The notes below the pieces were generated by a model. The model did no database searches. It saw only the letters and a program-made list of their open reading frames with translations, and was not told where the DNA came from. The position numbers were made by a program, and so were the translations under genes. 41,604 nt of DNA from a virus. How positions within the stretch are numbered: the stretch's first letter is position 1; each line of letters starts with the position of its first letter. The stretch spans positions 1-41,604 of the IMG/VR virus record IMGVR_UViG_3300005577_000014, one strand, 5' to 3'. This document shows positions 15,431-23,764 of this stretch, one piece after another.

Positions 15431-15978
15431 TGCCTGTCAAGCAGACACGAACAGCAGCGGGCGAGGCGTTGCGAAAGGCCACAAAAGCGCTCCAAGGCGC
15501 TGAAGTGCGGGTAGGCTGGTTCGACAAGGACCGATACCCAAACGGCGGCCCTCCCGTCGCCTACGTGGCTGCAATCCAAGAGTTCGGCACATCCAAGATT
15601 CCCCCGCGTCCGTACATGCGAATTGCGGGGGATCGCCACAAAGATGCGTGGAAGAATAATTTTGGTAAAGCCGCAACGGCAATTCTGAAAGGTAATTACA
15701 CAGCGGAACAAGGGCTTGAGATATTGGGCCTAGGTATTGCTGGTGACATACGCGCACAGATTGCAGCAACCAATACACCACCATTGAGTGATTTAACGCT
15801 GATGCTTCGCAAGATGAAGCGCAAAGACCAATCGAAGAAAATAACAGGTGCGTCATTGGCAGAGGCGGCGCACAGATTAGCGAAGGGCGAAAGCGTTGAC
15901 GGTGTGCCTTCCGATCCGTTACGCGACACAACGCTAATGATTAGTACCTTAACCAGCCAAGTAAAGGTGAACAAATGA
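15430..15978 (+). CDS. tail completion / minor tail protein (HK97 gp10-like)
   Basis: The 182-residue product has the conserved middle of phage virion-morphogenesis/gp10-like proteins: VRVGWF, then VAYVAAIQEFGTSKIPPRPYM (positions about 49-69, shown in part), where 'EFG...IPPRP(F/Y)' is the hallmark. These proteins sit at the neck or tail terminus. The start overlaps the preceding stop, and its own stop overlaps the next start, so the connector genes are co-translated. Confidence 0.8.
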   Translation: MPVKQTRTAAGEALRKATKALQGAEVRVGWFDKDRYPNGGPPVAYVAAIQEFGTSKIPPRPYMRIAGDRHKDAWKNNFGKAATAILKGNYTAEQGLEILGLGIAGDIRAQIAATNTPPLSDLTLMLRKMKRKDQSKKITGASLAEAAHRLAKGESVDGVPSDPLRDTTLMISTLTSQVKVNK

Positions 15979-16355
15979 ATATCCCCGGTAGTAATTTGCT
16001 AGGTGTGGCAATGTCGGTCCTGGCTCGATCTGAAGTGAAGTACTTCAAACGCTTGCCTTCTGTTGTGCAAGCCAACGGCATCAAAGCCAATGTATTTGCA
16101 GACGGTGTTTTGGATAAGAGTGGGATTGTGCAACCTGTGCAAAAGAGTGCCTATGCGCAGAATGGTCTTGATCTGCAAAAGTCCTATATCGATTGGTGGG
16201 TGCAACAAGACGTTATTGATTTGGGCCGTGGTAATGCTGGCGATCAGATCGAATACAAAGGACGGCGCTATCAACTTATGAGCGAGCAAGATTGGTTTCG
16301 CATGGATCGATGGACACAAGTACGTTGCGTTGATATAGGGGCTGCAAATGCGTGA
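15975..16355 (+). CDS. neck / head-closure protein, hypothetical (126 aa)
   Basis: This protein is coupled by an ATGA overlap to the gp10-like gene and precedes the neck terminator gene. The C-terminal half, with GDQIEYKGRRYQLMSE, looks like a beta-barrel as in head-closure or collar proteins. Position in the connector cluster supports a stopper or collar role; no signature was recognised. Confidence 0.65.
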   Translation: MNIPGSNLLGVAMSVLARSEVKYFKRLPSVVQANGIKANVFADGVLDKSGIVQPVQKSAYAQNGLDLQKSYIDWWVQQDVIDLGRGNAGDQIEYKGRRYQLMSEQDWFRMDRWTQVRCVDIGAANA

Positions 16356-16893
16356 AAATGAGTTCGCCACGTTGCTTCAAACAGCACTTACCCAGTTTGT
16401 GCGCGACCGAATCCCCGGTGACAGTAATGACATTGAGTTCACACAAGCATTCCAGCCAACGCAACAAGATCGACCGGAAGGGCGGGCCGTATATTTCAAA
16501 CGCTTGTTTGGCAAACGACACGGTTGGCCTGGAACAGCGTATGCGTTTCAAGTTGGTCGTGATAACTTCGATAGGGCCGAATCGCAGATCATCGAAACAC
16601 GGTATCAATTTTCTGTCACACAGCCTGCAAATACTGCACCAGATGCCATCACACATAACGACATTCTAGAAGGCGTTGCAGCGGGGTTACAATCTCAACG
16701 TTTCATTGCATATTTGAAGGCTAACGGGGCGCAGGTTTTACGCATCATCGATATTACCAACGTCCCGTTTAAGAACGATCAAGACCAATTCGAGGATTAT
16801 CCAACATTTGATGCGATCTTCTTATACACCAATGAGTATGTCGATGAAGTAGCGAAGCTGACGGCAACTGAAGCAAAAATTTATCCAATTTGA
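16348..16893 (+). CDS. tail/neck terminator protein
   Basis: The 181-residue protein lies directly before the sheath gene, where contractile phages encode the tail terminator. It has a helical N-terminus, a central FQVGRDNFDRAESQIIETRY strand region and a helical LEGVAAGLQSQRF segment, compatible with the 'neck terminator' family of small myophages. It would form the ring joining tail and head. It overlaps the previous gene by eight bases. Confidence 0.7.
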   Translation: MRENEFATLLQTALTQFVRDRIPGDSNDIEFTQAFQPTQQDRPEGRAVYFKRLFGKRHGWPGTAYAFQVGRDNFDRAESQIIETRYQFSVTQPANTAPDAITHNDILEGVAAGLQSQRFIAYLKANGAQVLRIIDITNVPFKNDQDQFEDYPTFDAIFLYTNEYVDEVAKLTATEAKIYPI

Positions 16894-16904
16894 AAGGGCT
16901 TGAA

Positions 16905-18449
16905 ATGAGTATCCCGTTTAATAAATACGTTGAAATCGTAAGCGGTGTGGTAGGCGCTGGTCAAATCGCTGCGCGTGACCTTATCTTACGCTTGATGAGC
17001 AATAACCCAAAACTGTCAACGGGTTCTGTTTATGAATTTAGTACTAGCGATTTGACCCCTGTTGCCACATTCTTTGGCATCGACAGTGAAGAATACAAAC
17101 GCGTTGCGTCGTATGCTGCCTGGGTATCACCTCTGATTACCCGTCCGCGTAAGATCAGCTTTGCGCGATTCTCTCGCACGGCTGTTGCATCGGCTTTATA
17201 TGGTGACACTTCCGTTAAAAGCTTGGCTGCAATTACAGCTATTGTTGCTGGTAATCTGGCCGTTGTTGTTGATAGCACTACTTACAACATCAGTGCCATC
17301 AATTTGAGTGCAGTGTCAAGTTTTTCTGCCGCTGCGACGGCGCTTCAGACTATCCTGAACGGGATTGATAATCCTGCGTTGGAAACAGCGACTGTCACAT
17401 ATGACGCGACTAGCCGTCGCTTTGTCATTACTACTGCGATTGTTGGTGACAGCTATCCGGACTTTTATATCGCACCTTCGGAAGGTTCTGATGCTGCCGC
17501 ACCGTTTGGCTTACTGCTGGCATCTGACGGAGCGTATAGCAGCCCGGACAATGCAATGAAGGTTCTTGGTGGCCCGGAAGAAACCCCCGTCGCAGCATTT
17601 TTGCGCATGGTTGGCATCTCTACTAACTTTGGATCGTTCTTGTTCTTGGATCGCGCTATTACCCCCAGCGAAGCGGCAGCGGTTGCTACTGCAAACAAAT
17701 CACGCAACAATGACTTTATGTACTTGGTGCGCGCAACTAAGACTGATGTCGGATCGTTCCGTACCGCTCTGCAAAATATCGGCGGTGTGGGCATCCAGTT
17801 GGTTACGGCAGACACAGATGATTTTACCGATCAATATCCCGGTACGATCCAAGCCGCCATCGACTACACCCGCCGTAATGGTGTTCTCGGTTTTGACTTC
17901 CGCCAATTCGCTGACGGTAAGGTGAGCGTTAGCGGTTCCGAATACGCAACTTACGACGCTATGCGCGTGAACTATTACGGGCAGACTGAGCGCAACGGCC
18001 AATTGCTCAACTTCTTCCAAGACGGCGTATTGCAAGGTCTCGCAACTGACCCTAGTGACATGAACGTCTATAGCAATGAGCAATGGTTGAAAGATCAATG
18101 CGCAGTTGGATTCATCAATGCGCAATTGGCGCTTGGTCAAATTCCGGCAGATGAATCAGGGATCGCCACAACGCAAGGAATCATTACTACGGTTGTGTCC
18201 GATGCTTTGTTCAACGGTGTTATCAATGTCGGCAAGCCTCTTACCAATCTTCAAAAGAATTACATCACTGAACAAACAGGTGATGTGCGCGCTTGGTATA
18301 AGGTGCAATCTGAAGGTTGGTATCTCACGGTGAGCTTACAAAGCTATGTCGATACCAGTGGCGCAACGAAATGGAAAGCGGTCTATGTTCTGATTTACTC
18401 CAAGAACGATACGATTCGCAAATTCGAAGGGTCTCACCAACTGGTTTAA
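16905..18449 (+). CDS. tail sheath protein (DUF3383-like)
   Basis: The start is the ATG at 16905 after GAAAGGG; a TTG five codons upstream is less likely. The 514-residue protein begins IPFNKYVEIVSGVVG and contains repeated Ala/Thr-rich beta domains and a C-terminal QKNYITEQTGDVRAW region typical of DUF3383, the contractile-sheath protein of small myoviruses. It is followed by a strong terminator and then the tail tube gene, the canonical sheath-tube order. It surrounds the tube and contracts on infection. Confidence 0.87.
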   Translation: MSIPFNKYVEIVSGVVGAGQIAARDLILRLMSNNPKLSTGSVYEFSTSDLTPVATFFGIDSEEYKRVASYAAWVSPLITRPRKISFARFSRTAVASALYGDTSVKSLAAITAIVAGNLAVVVDSTTYNISAINLSAVSSFSAAATALQTILNGIDNPALETATVTYDATSRRFVITTAIVGDSYPDFYIAPSEGSDAAAPFGLLLASDGAYSSPDNAMKVLGGPEETPVAAFLRMVGISTNFGSFLFLDRAITPSEAAAVATANKSRNNDFMYLVRATKTDVGSFRTALQNIGGVGIQLVTADTDDFTDQYPGTIQAAIDYTRRNGVLGFDFRQFADGKVSVSGSEYATYDAMRVNYYGQTERNGQLLNFFQDGVLQGLATDPSDMNVYSNEQWLKDQCAVGFINAQLALGQIPADESGIATTQGIITTVVSDALFNGVINVGKPLTNLQKNYITEQTGDVRAWYKVQSEGWYLTVSLQSYVDTSGATKWKAVYVLIYSKNDTIRKFEGSHQLV

Positions 18450-18462
18450 AATGCAGGGCAAG

Positions 18463-18490
18463 GCGGGGCATAACGCCCCGCTTTTTTCTT
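18463..18490 (+). terminator. intrinsic terminator after the sheath gene
   Basis: GCGGGGC (18463-18469) pairs with GCCCCGC (18475-18481) across ATAAC, followed by TTTTTT. It separates sheath from tube. Confidence 0.9.
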
Positions 18491-18506
18491 TTATAGGAGC
18501 GTAAAA

Positions 18507-18929
18507 ATGGATGTTTCAGCATTTGGCACTAAGGTACAACTGTTCGCATCGAGCACTTTCCCGAACGGTATCACTATCACCCAATTTGCAGACGACGCTG
18601 ACGGTTTGGATATCCCATCCGTACAAATCGGTGATGCCGCCAAAGGTACTAATGGTGATTTGGTCCGCTGGGCTAAAGCAGCAGTTGAAACCGTTACCCT
18701 CAACATCATTCCGGGTACGGACAACGACAAGGATTTGAAAGTCTTGTTCGACAACAACAAGCCCGGTCCTGGTAAGAGTCCTGCGCGTGACGAAATCAAA
18801 CTTATCATCACGCATCCGGACGGCAGCGTAGATACCAAAGAGGGTGGCGGTTGCACTGACTACATTCCCGGTCAACCGTTCGCATCATCTGGCCGAAACA
18901 AGACCAAGCCTTACACATTCAAGTTCTAA
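18507..18929 (+). CDS. tail tube protein (DUF3277-like)
   Basis: The 140-residue size, the position after the sheath and the sequence pattern agree with DUF3277 tail tube proteins: DADGLDIPSVQIGDAAKGTNGDL (residues about 32-54, shown in part) and a C-terminal FASSGRNKTKPYTFKF. It polymerises into the inner tail tube. The ribosome binding site is GGAGCG. Confidence 0.85.
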   Translation: MDVSAFGTKVQLFASSTFPNGITITQFADDADGLDIPSVQIGDAAKGTNGDLVRWAKAAVETVTLNIIPGTDNDKDLKVLFDNNKPGPGKSPARDEIKLIITHPDGSVDTKEGGGCTDYIPGQPFASSGRNKTKPYTFKF

Positions 18930-18938
18930 GGTGACGCA

Positions 18939-19385
18939 ATGAGCAACGACATCAATTCGCTACTGAATAACCCAATCGAAAAAGTAATCAACGGGCGCAA
19001 ATATTGGCTTGGAAAAATCCCGGCTGTGCAAGGTCGGGAAATTCTGACGCAATACCCTGCAACCGCTGTGCCAAAGATTGGGGACTACAACACAAACAAA
19101 GCACTCATGTTGCAGATGATGTGTTATGCCGCTGTGGAAATCGAGCCAGGGCGATATCAGGCGTTAGTGACTGAAAGTCTCGTAAATAACCACGTGGCTG
19201 ACGCGCCTACGCTTATTCGTCTGGAATGGGAAATTTTTGAATATAACTTTGCGTTTTTCGCGAGTGGCAAGTTATCAAAATTCCTCGCGGGCTTGGTGCC
19301 GAAAGTCCAACCATTGATGCAAAAAATGTTGATGGAATCTTTGCAGCAATTTGCACCGAAGACCCCCGACTCTACAAAGAACTGA
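18939..19385 (+). CDS. tail assembly chaperone, short product
   Basis: The 148-residue protein lies between tube and tape measure, the conserved place for the tail assembly chaperone (gpG equivalent). It is helical and hydrophobic in the middle (YNFAFFASGKLSKFLAGL, about 101-118). A second frame overlaps its end and extends to 19495, so a -1 ribosomal frameshift probably makes a longer gpGT-like form. These proteins bind the tape measure protein before tube polymerisation. Confidence 0.82.
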   Translation: MSNDINSLLNNPIEKVINGRKYWLGKIPAVQGREILTQYPATAVPKIGDYNTNKALMLQMMCYAAVEIEPGRYQALVTESLVNNHVADAPTLIRLEWEIFEYNFAFFASGKLSKFLAGLVPKVQPLMQKMLMESLQQFAPKTPDSTKN

Positions 19386-19495
19386 AAACGACTATCTCCC
19401 TACAGGAAGCGTTAGAAATGTGGGAGATAGTCACAGTCAACAGAGTCAATGAAATGCTTGCCGTTAAATATGCCGAAAGGCAACAGAGGAAATAA
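19325..19495 (+). CDS. -1 frameshift extension of the tail assembly chaperone
   Basis: In the -1 frame, 56 codons are open from 19325 to the stop at 19493-19495, without its own start or ribosome binding site. They encode CTEDPRLYKELKTTISLQEA and EMWEIVTVNRVNEMLAVKYA, a motif pair conserved at the end of tail chaperones in related phages (ending in Lys/Gln/Arg). The likely slip site is the run of six A at 19321-19326 (codons CAA AAA ATG). The fusion would be 185 residues. Confidence 0.78.
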   Translation, partial: NVDGIFAAICTEDPRLYKELKTTISLQEALEMWEIVTVNRVNEMLAVKYAERQQRK

Positions 19496-19500
19496 AAATC

Positions 19501-21069
19501 ATGGCCGGTTCTGTTCTCGAAACGTTTATTTACATGTTCGCTGCGGACACGCAAGCGCTGGATGATGGTCTCAAAAAATCTGACGACTCCACCGACAAGT
19601 TAAAAAAGGGGCTAATTGACACGGATGAAGCCGCAAGCAAGCTTGGCGACAATTTCATGGCAATTGCTAAAAATGCCGTGACGTTGTTTGCAGGTGTTTT
19701 TGCCATCGGTGCCATCAAAGCTTTCACGGTCGAAAGTGCAAACGCGACGAACGAACTTGGCAAGCAGGCGAAAGCTGCGTTTATGTCGGCTGAGGCTTTC
19801 GACACCTACGGCAAAGCGGCTGTTGCTGCTGGCGGTTCGGGTGAAGCCCTCACCGGCTTTTTATCCAAAATGAAATTGGCCGGGCGCGACCCGATCAAAG
19901 TGCTAGACGATTTGGCAGGGCGATTCAAAGGTCTGAGCGACATTCGCGCAAATCGATTGGCCGAAGCCCTAGGTATCGACAAAGGCATGATCCCGTTGCT
20001 GCAAAAAGGCAAGCAGGGCATTGAGGACATGATTGCGCGCCAAAAAGAACTTGGTATCGTCACTACTGAGCAGGTTGAAGTGGCAAAGAAATATAAGGAT
20101 CAGCAACGCGATACAACGCAAGTGTATGACGATATCAAGCGAAAGATAGCAACTGAAATCTTGCCCTACATGACACAGTTCATGAAAATTATGGAGCGCA
20201 TTGCGATATGGGCGCGTGACAACAAGTTCTTTGTCATTGGCTTCTTTGGCGCTGTGGCCGCTGTTATTACTGTGCTTTATCTGCCTGCCCTGGTGCGAGC
20301 CATCGCCGCAACGTACGCACTCCTGGCCCCGTATATCGCAATCGTCGCGGCTGTTGCAGCAGTAGGCGCAATCGTTGCGCTGGTGTTTGACGACATCATG
20401 AATTACCTTGATGGTAATAACAGCATGATAGGCCAGATTGCTAAAAAATGGCCTATCGTCGGTGAAGCTGTCCACGCTGTTGCCGATGTGGTCAAACTGT
20501 GGTGGGGCATCATGAAAGCAATCCTTGGTGCGCTTTCTGAGTTAATCATGAATGGTCCGTCTGCTGCGTTCCAGTATTTGAAGGAACAAGTGGGCGCAGT
20601 GTTTAGCGAATTCATGAGTAAGCATCCTGCGCTAATGGGAGCATTGCAAGCGATTGGCGCGGCTTTCACTAGCGCTGCAAACATCGCCACATCTGCATGG
20701 GAAGGTCTTGTTGCTATCGTCAAAGCCGTTATTGGCACTGTGAGCGGCGCTATCTCAACGATCATGAAAGGTGCTAACGCAGTCGCAGGAGTGTTTGGCT
20801 TTGGCGACGGTAAGAAGATTCAGCAAACCGCCGACGCGGGCCAAGCCGCCTTGGCTACAGCATCGCGTGCGCCGACCAACAACGTAAGCTCCAGCGCCAT
20901 TAGCAACTTTAAAAATATGCAGGCAAATAAAACTGTGCAGGTCAACGGACCAATTACTGTGCAGACCCAAGCAACTGATGCTGAAGGTGTTGCCAAGGGT
21001 GTTTCGCAAGGTCTCAGTATGCAACTGAAGAATGCACAAGATAACTTTGATGACGGGGTGGCGGCATGA
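19501..21069 (+). CDS. tape measure protein
   Basis: This 522-residue protein follows the tail chaperones. It has an N-terminal coiled-coil/charged part (DDGLKKSDDSTDKLKKGL, about 20-37), a hydrophobic helix at about 58-75, a long hydrophobic stretch at about 241-300 with probable membrane segments, and a Gln/Thr/Val-rich C-terminus. Tape measure length sets tail length at about 0.15 nm per residue, predicting a short contractile tail of roughly 80 nm. GAGGAAAT precedes the ATG. Confidence 0.85.
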   Translation: MAGSVLETFIYMFAADTQALDDGLKKSDDSTDKLKKGLIDTDEAASKLGDNFMAIAKNAVTLFAGVFAIGAIKAFTVESANATNELGKQAKAAFMSAEAFDTYGKAAVAAGGSGEALTGFLSKMKLAGRDPIKVLDDLAGRFKGLSDIRANRLAEALGIDKGMIPLLQKGKQGIEDMIARQKELGIVTTEQVEVAKKYKDQQRDTTQVYDDIKRKIATEILPYMTQFMKIMERIAIWARDNKFFVIGFFGAVAAVITVLYLPALVRAIAATYALLAPYIAIVAAVAAVGAIVALVFDDIMNYLDGNNSMIGQIAKKWPIVGEAVHAVADVVKLWWGIMKAILGALSELIMNGPSAAFQYLKEQVGAVFSEFMSKHPALMGALQAIGAAFTSAANIATSAWEGLVAIVKAVIGTVSGAISTIMKGANAVAGVFGFGDGKKIQQTADAGQAALATASRAPTNNVSSSAISNFKNMQANKTVQVNGPITVQTQATDAEGVAKGVSQGLSMQLKNAQDNFDDGVAA

Positions 21070-21551
21070 TGTATTCACAGGACGTTACCGGCGTCTTTGA
21101 TGAGTCTTTTAATCAATATTTTAAAGACGCCAGGACAATGAAGGTGTCCGTTACTAAGGACAAAAAAGTAATGGAACATCCGGTTGAAGACGGCAGCACG
21201 ATTAGCGACCATGTCATTTTTAACCCGATTGAGATTGAACTTGTTATTTTCACGCGGGCAGGTCTGGAAAAACAAGTGTATGCACAAATTGATACGCTAT
21301 TCAAATCCAACAAGCTTGTGACCATTCAGACTCGCGTTGATAGTTATAAAAACATGCTTATGCAGGGCATGCCGCACGAAGAGACCACGGACATGGTTGA
21401 CGTTGTGGCGATTGTGCAAAAGTTCAAAGAAACTCGACTAGTCAAGCTTGCTTATGTATCTGCCGCACCGAAAGCTAAGAAGAATAGCGACACAGTGAAA
21501 CGAGGCGAGCAACAGCCGAAATCGTCAGTTGCATACAGAATCTTTAACTAA
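21066..21551 (+). CDS. Dit-like distal tail / baseplate protein
   Basis: The 161-residue protein comes directly after the tape measure (overlapping its stop). It contains KVSVTKDKKVMEHPVEDG and a SDHVIFNPIEIELV strand pattern resembling the N-terminal Dit-like domain of short-tailed myophage baseplate proteins, with a basic disordered C-terminus. Either of two adjacent ATGs (21066, 21069) could start it. It probably forms the ring connecting tube and hub. Confidence 0.7.
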   Translation: MMYSQDVTGVFDESFNQYFKDARTMKVSVTKDKKVMEHPVEDGSTISDHVIFNPIEIELVIFTRAGLEKQVYAQIDTLFKSNKLVTIQTRVDSYKNMLMQGMPHEETTDMVDVVAIVQKFKETRLVKLAYVSAAPKAKKNSDTVKRGEQQPKSSVAYRIFN

Positions 21552-21559
21552 GGTGAAAC

Positions 21560-21883
21560 ATGGTTGAAATACCAATTGAGGCTATTGCCAATCAAGAATT
21601 GTCGGTGACGTTGGATGGCATTCGATATGTCATTACTCTGCGCGAAGGTAACGGGCAAACTTGTAACGTTAGTGTGCAAATAAACGGCGTAACTGCAATC
21701 AGCAATGTGCGCGCCATGCCGTTGCAAAACATTTTGCCATACGAATATTTAGAAGGGGTTGGTGGCAATTTTGCATTCGTTGTTGATGACGGTGAGTCTT
21801 ATCCCTATTGGGAAAACTTTGCCACAACACAGCGCCTTATTTACGCATCACATGATGAGTTGGAGGCTATTCGAAATGGTTGA
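21560..21883 (+). CDS. baseplate plug-like protein (cyanophage Pam3 gp18-like)
   Basis: The 107-residue protein resembles the small beta-rich 'plug' protein placed before the hub gene in simple contractile tails: it starts MVEIPIEAIANQELSVTLDG and has a central YVITLRE...NVSVQINGV strand series. It overlaps the hub gene start by eight bases. The name comes from family resemblance by eye and position. Confidence 0.65.
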   Translation: MVEIPIEAIANQELSVTLDGIRYVITLREGNGQTCNVSVQINGVTAISNVRAMPLQNILPYEYLEGVGGNFAFVVDDGESYPYWENFATTQRLIYASHDELEAIRNG

Positions 21884-22709
21884 AATTGATCCTCGATTAC
21901 TCAAGCTCGCCATTGAAGTCAACGGTGAGATACGGGAATACACAGACCTATTCATTAGCGCACAGGGTACGAAATATGCCAATGCGACCATGAATGAAGC
22001 AACCATAAAAATCACGAACCTCAAACGCAGCGTTCGTGATTTTATTTTGACTGAGTCAAGCCCGTTCAATCGCTTGCGTGTTCGTAAAAAAGTGGCGCTC
22101 TACGCAGGTCGACAAAGCTACGGTTATTTCAAGCTGTTCGAAGGTGACATCATGACTTCATCACTTTCGGAGCCGCCTGACATTGAAATTACTTTGTCAT
22201 GCAAAACTGCCGCGTTTTCGAATACTCAACTTGTCAGCAACGCACAACCTGCATTAGCGCCACTATCAAAAATCGCCAAAAGCGTTGCTGACAACATGGG
22301 TCTAACTTTGCAATTTGAAGCCAAAGACAAGCAGATCAGCAACTATAGTTTTTCAGGTGCGGCAGGGAAGCAAGTTGAAAGGCTTGGTGATGCTGGCGGT
22401 GTGTCGGCCTTCGTTGATGACAATGTTTTGATTGTCAAAGATTCTGAGAAGCCGGTTTCAAACGTAACACATGAATTGAGTTTAGAAAGCGGCATGATTG
22501 GTAAGCCAGAACTCAACGATCAGGGCTTAACGGTTAAATATTTGCTTGGCCCTGGCACTCGATTGGGAGGATCGTTGACCCTGAAAAGCAAAACGAATCC
22601 TGCGGCAAATGGTACGTATCAAATTTATCAATTAGCTTTCGATGTGGCAAACCGGGACACTCCGTTTTACTGGATCGCAAGCGCAAAACCCGGATGGATG
22701 ATTTTTTAA
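21876..22709 (+). CDS. baseplate hub protein
   Basis: The start at 21876 (MVEIDPRLLKLAIEVNGE) overlaps the end of the plug gene; a longer open frame upstream is not used. The 277-residue protein has hub-like features: an N-terminal VNGE...YTDLFISAQG segment, a central region of strand-helix repeats and a C-terminal GTYQIYQLAFDVANRDTPFY. It would form the trimeric hub carrying the spike encoded next. GGAG lies upstream of the ATG. Confidence 0.75.
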   Translation: MVEIDPRLLKLAIEVNGEIREYTDLFISAQGTKYANATMNEATIKITNLKRSVRDFILTESSPFNRLRVRKKVALYAGRQSYGYFKLFEGDIMTSSLSEPPDIEITLSCKTAAFSNTQLVSNAQPALAPLSKIAKSVADNMGLTLQFEAKDKQISNYSFSGAAGKQVERLGDAGGVSAFVDDNVLIVKDSEKPVSNVTHELSLESGMIGKPELNDQGLTVKYLLGPGTRLGGSLTLKSKTNPAANGTYQIYQLAFDVANRDTPFYWIASAKPGWMIF

Positions 22710-23420
22710 ATGGCAGACGATACCCAAATCCCAAGCAGAGACTTTGCCGCTGATGGCGATTTATCCGGCATTCTCAATTCAATTTTTAAGAAGCTGTTGC
22801 AAAAGACTGAGGGGATGCTGCCCGCCGTGGTCAACAGCTATGACGCTCGTAACAATGTAGCCACAGTGAAGCCTCTCATCATGGTGCTCGGAACCGAAGG
22901 CGACACTGTGTCACGTGGCAGCTACGCCAAGGTGCCGGTTCTTGCGCTAGGTGGCGGCGGGTTTCATGTTCGCTTTCCATTGAAGCGCGGCAATTACGGT
23001 TGGATAGAAGCATGTGACCGTGACATATCCCTCTTCCTGCAAACAGAAAAAGAAGCAAAGCCGAATTCATTGCGATTGCACAGTTTTTCAGATAGCCGGT
23101 TCGTGCCTGACGTGTTCAAAAAATACACTTTTGATTCCGATGACGAAGGCAAGATGGTGATTCAAAATGAAGAAGGGGATGTGAAGCTCACTCTAGCTTC
23201 TGATGGCATCGTTATGAAGACAAATAACGGCGCAGAAACTTTGTCAGTTGGCGCGGGTAAAATATCGCTCAAAGCCGCGACGATTGAAATACAAGATTCT
23301 AGTGGTGTGGTCATTTCTAGTAGCGGTGGGACGGTTCTTATCAACGGTATCCCGTTCAGCACACACAAACACACAGCGGTTCAAACAGGGCCGAATATAT
23401 CAGGAGGACCAACAGCATGA
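22710..23420 (+). CDS. membrane-puncturing spike (Gp138-like)
   Basis: The ATG follows the hub stop directly. The 236-residue product has an N-terminal OB-like domain (about 25-120), a Ser/Gly/Val-rich beta-helix stretch with repeating short strands (about 140-205), and a tip with FSTHKHTAVQTGP. The His-x-His near the end is the metal-binding mark of spike tips. Gp138/gpV-type proteins puncture the outer membrane when the sheath contracts. Confidence 0.85.
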   Translation: MADDTQIPSRDFAADGDLSGILNSIFKKLLQKTEGMLPAVVNSYDARNNVATVKPLIMVLGTEGDTVSRGSYAKVPVLALGGGGFHVRFPLKRGNYGWIEACDRDISLFLQTEKEAKPNSLRLHSFSDSRFVPDVFKKYTFDSDDEGKMVIQNEEGDVKLTLASDGIVMKTNNGAETLSVGAGKISLKAATIEIQDSSGVVISSSGGTVLINGIPFSTHKHTAVQTGPNISGGPTA

Positions 23421-23764
23421 CACGCAGCATTGCAATGAACGGGAAGAACGATTTATTCCGTGGAAGGGATGGCAATCTCGCTATCGTATTGGATCAAGAC
23501 GCCATCATGCAGAATTGCAAAAGTGCGGCACAGACCAAGCTTGCAGAACTTATTTACGACCAGCAAACAGGCGTGCCAATGGATCAAACAATCTTCGATC
23601 AATGGTTGCCGGATCAATTCGAAGCAGCTATGCGCAGAGTTATCACGGCTGTGAACGGGGTTGTAGAGGTGCGGGCATTTAGCGTTACAAAAGACGGCGA
23701 CAAGCTCAAATACCAAGCGACGATTCAAACAATTTACAGTGAAGATATTTTGACAAATGGCTAA
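23417..23764 (+). CDS. baseplate wedge protein (gp25/gpW-like)
   Basis: The 115-residue protein lies between spike and gpJ genes. It shows FRGRDGNLAIVLDQDAIMQN and then a C-terminal two-strand segment VVEVRAFSVTKDGDKLKYQ, as in gp25-like and Mu gp46-like wedge components. It overlaps both neighbours (ATGA at 23417 and eight bases at the end). Confidence 0.75.
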   Translation: MTRSIAMNGKNDLFRGRDGNLAIVLDQDAIMQNCKSAAQTKLAELIYDQQTGVPMDQTIFDQWLPDQFEAAMRRVITAVNGVVEVRAFSVTKDGDKLKYQATIQTIYSEDILTNG

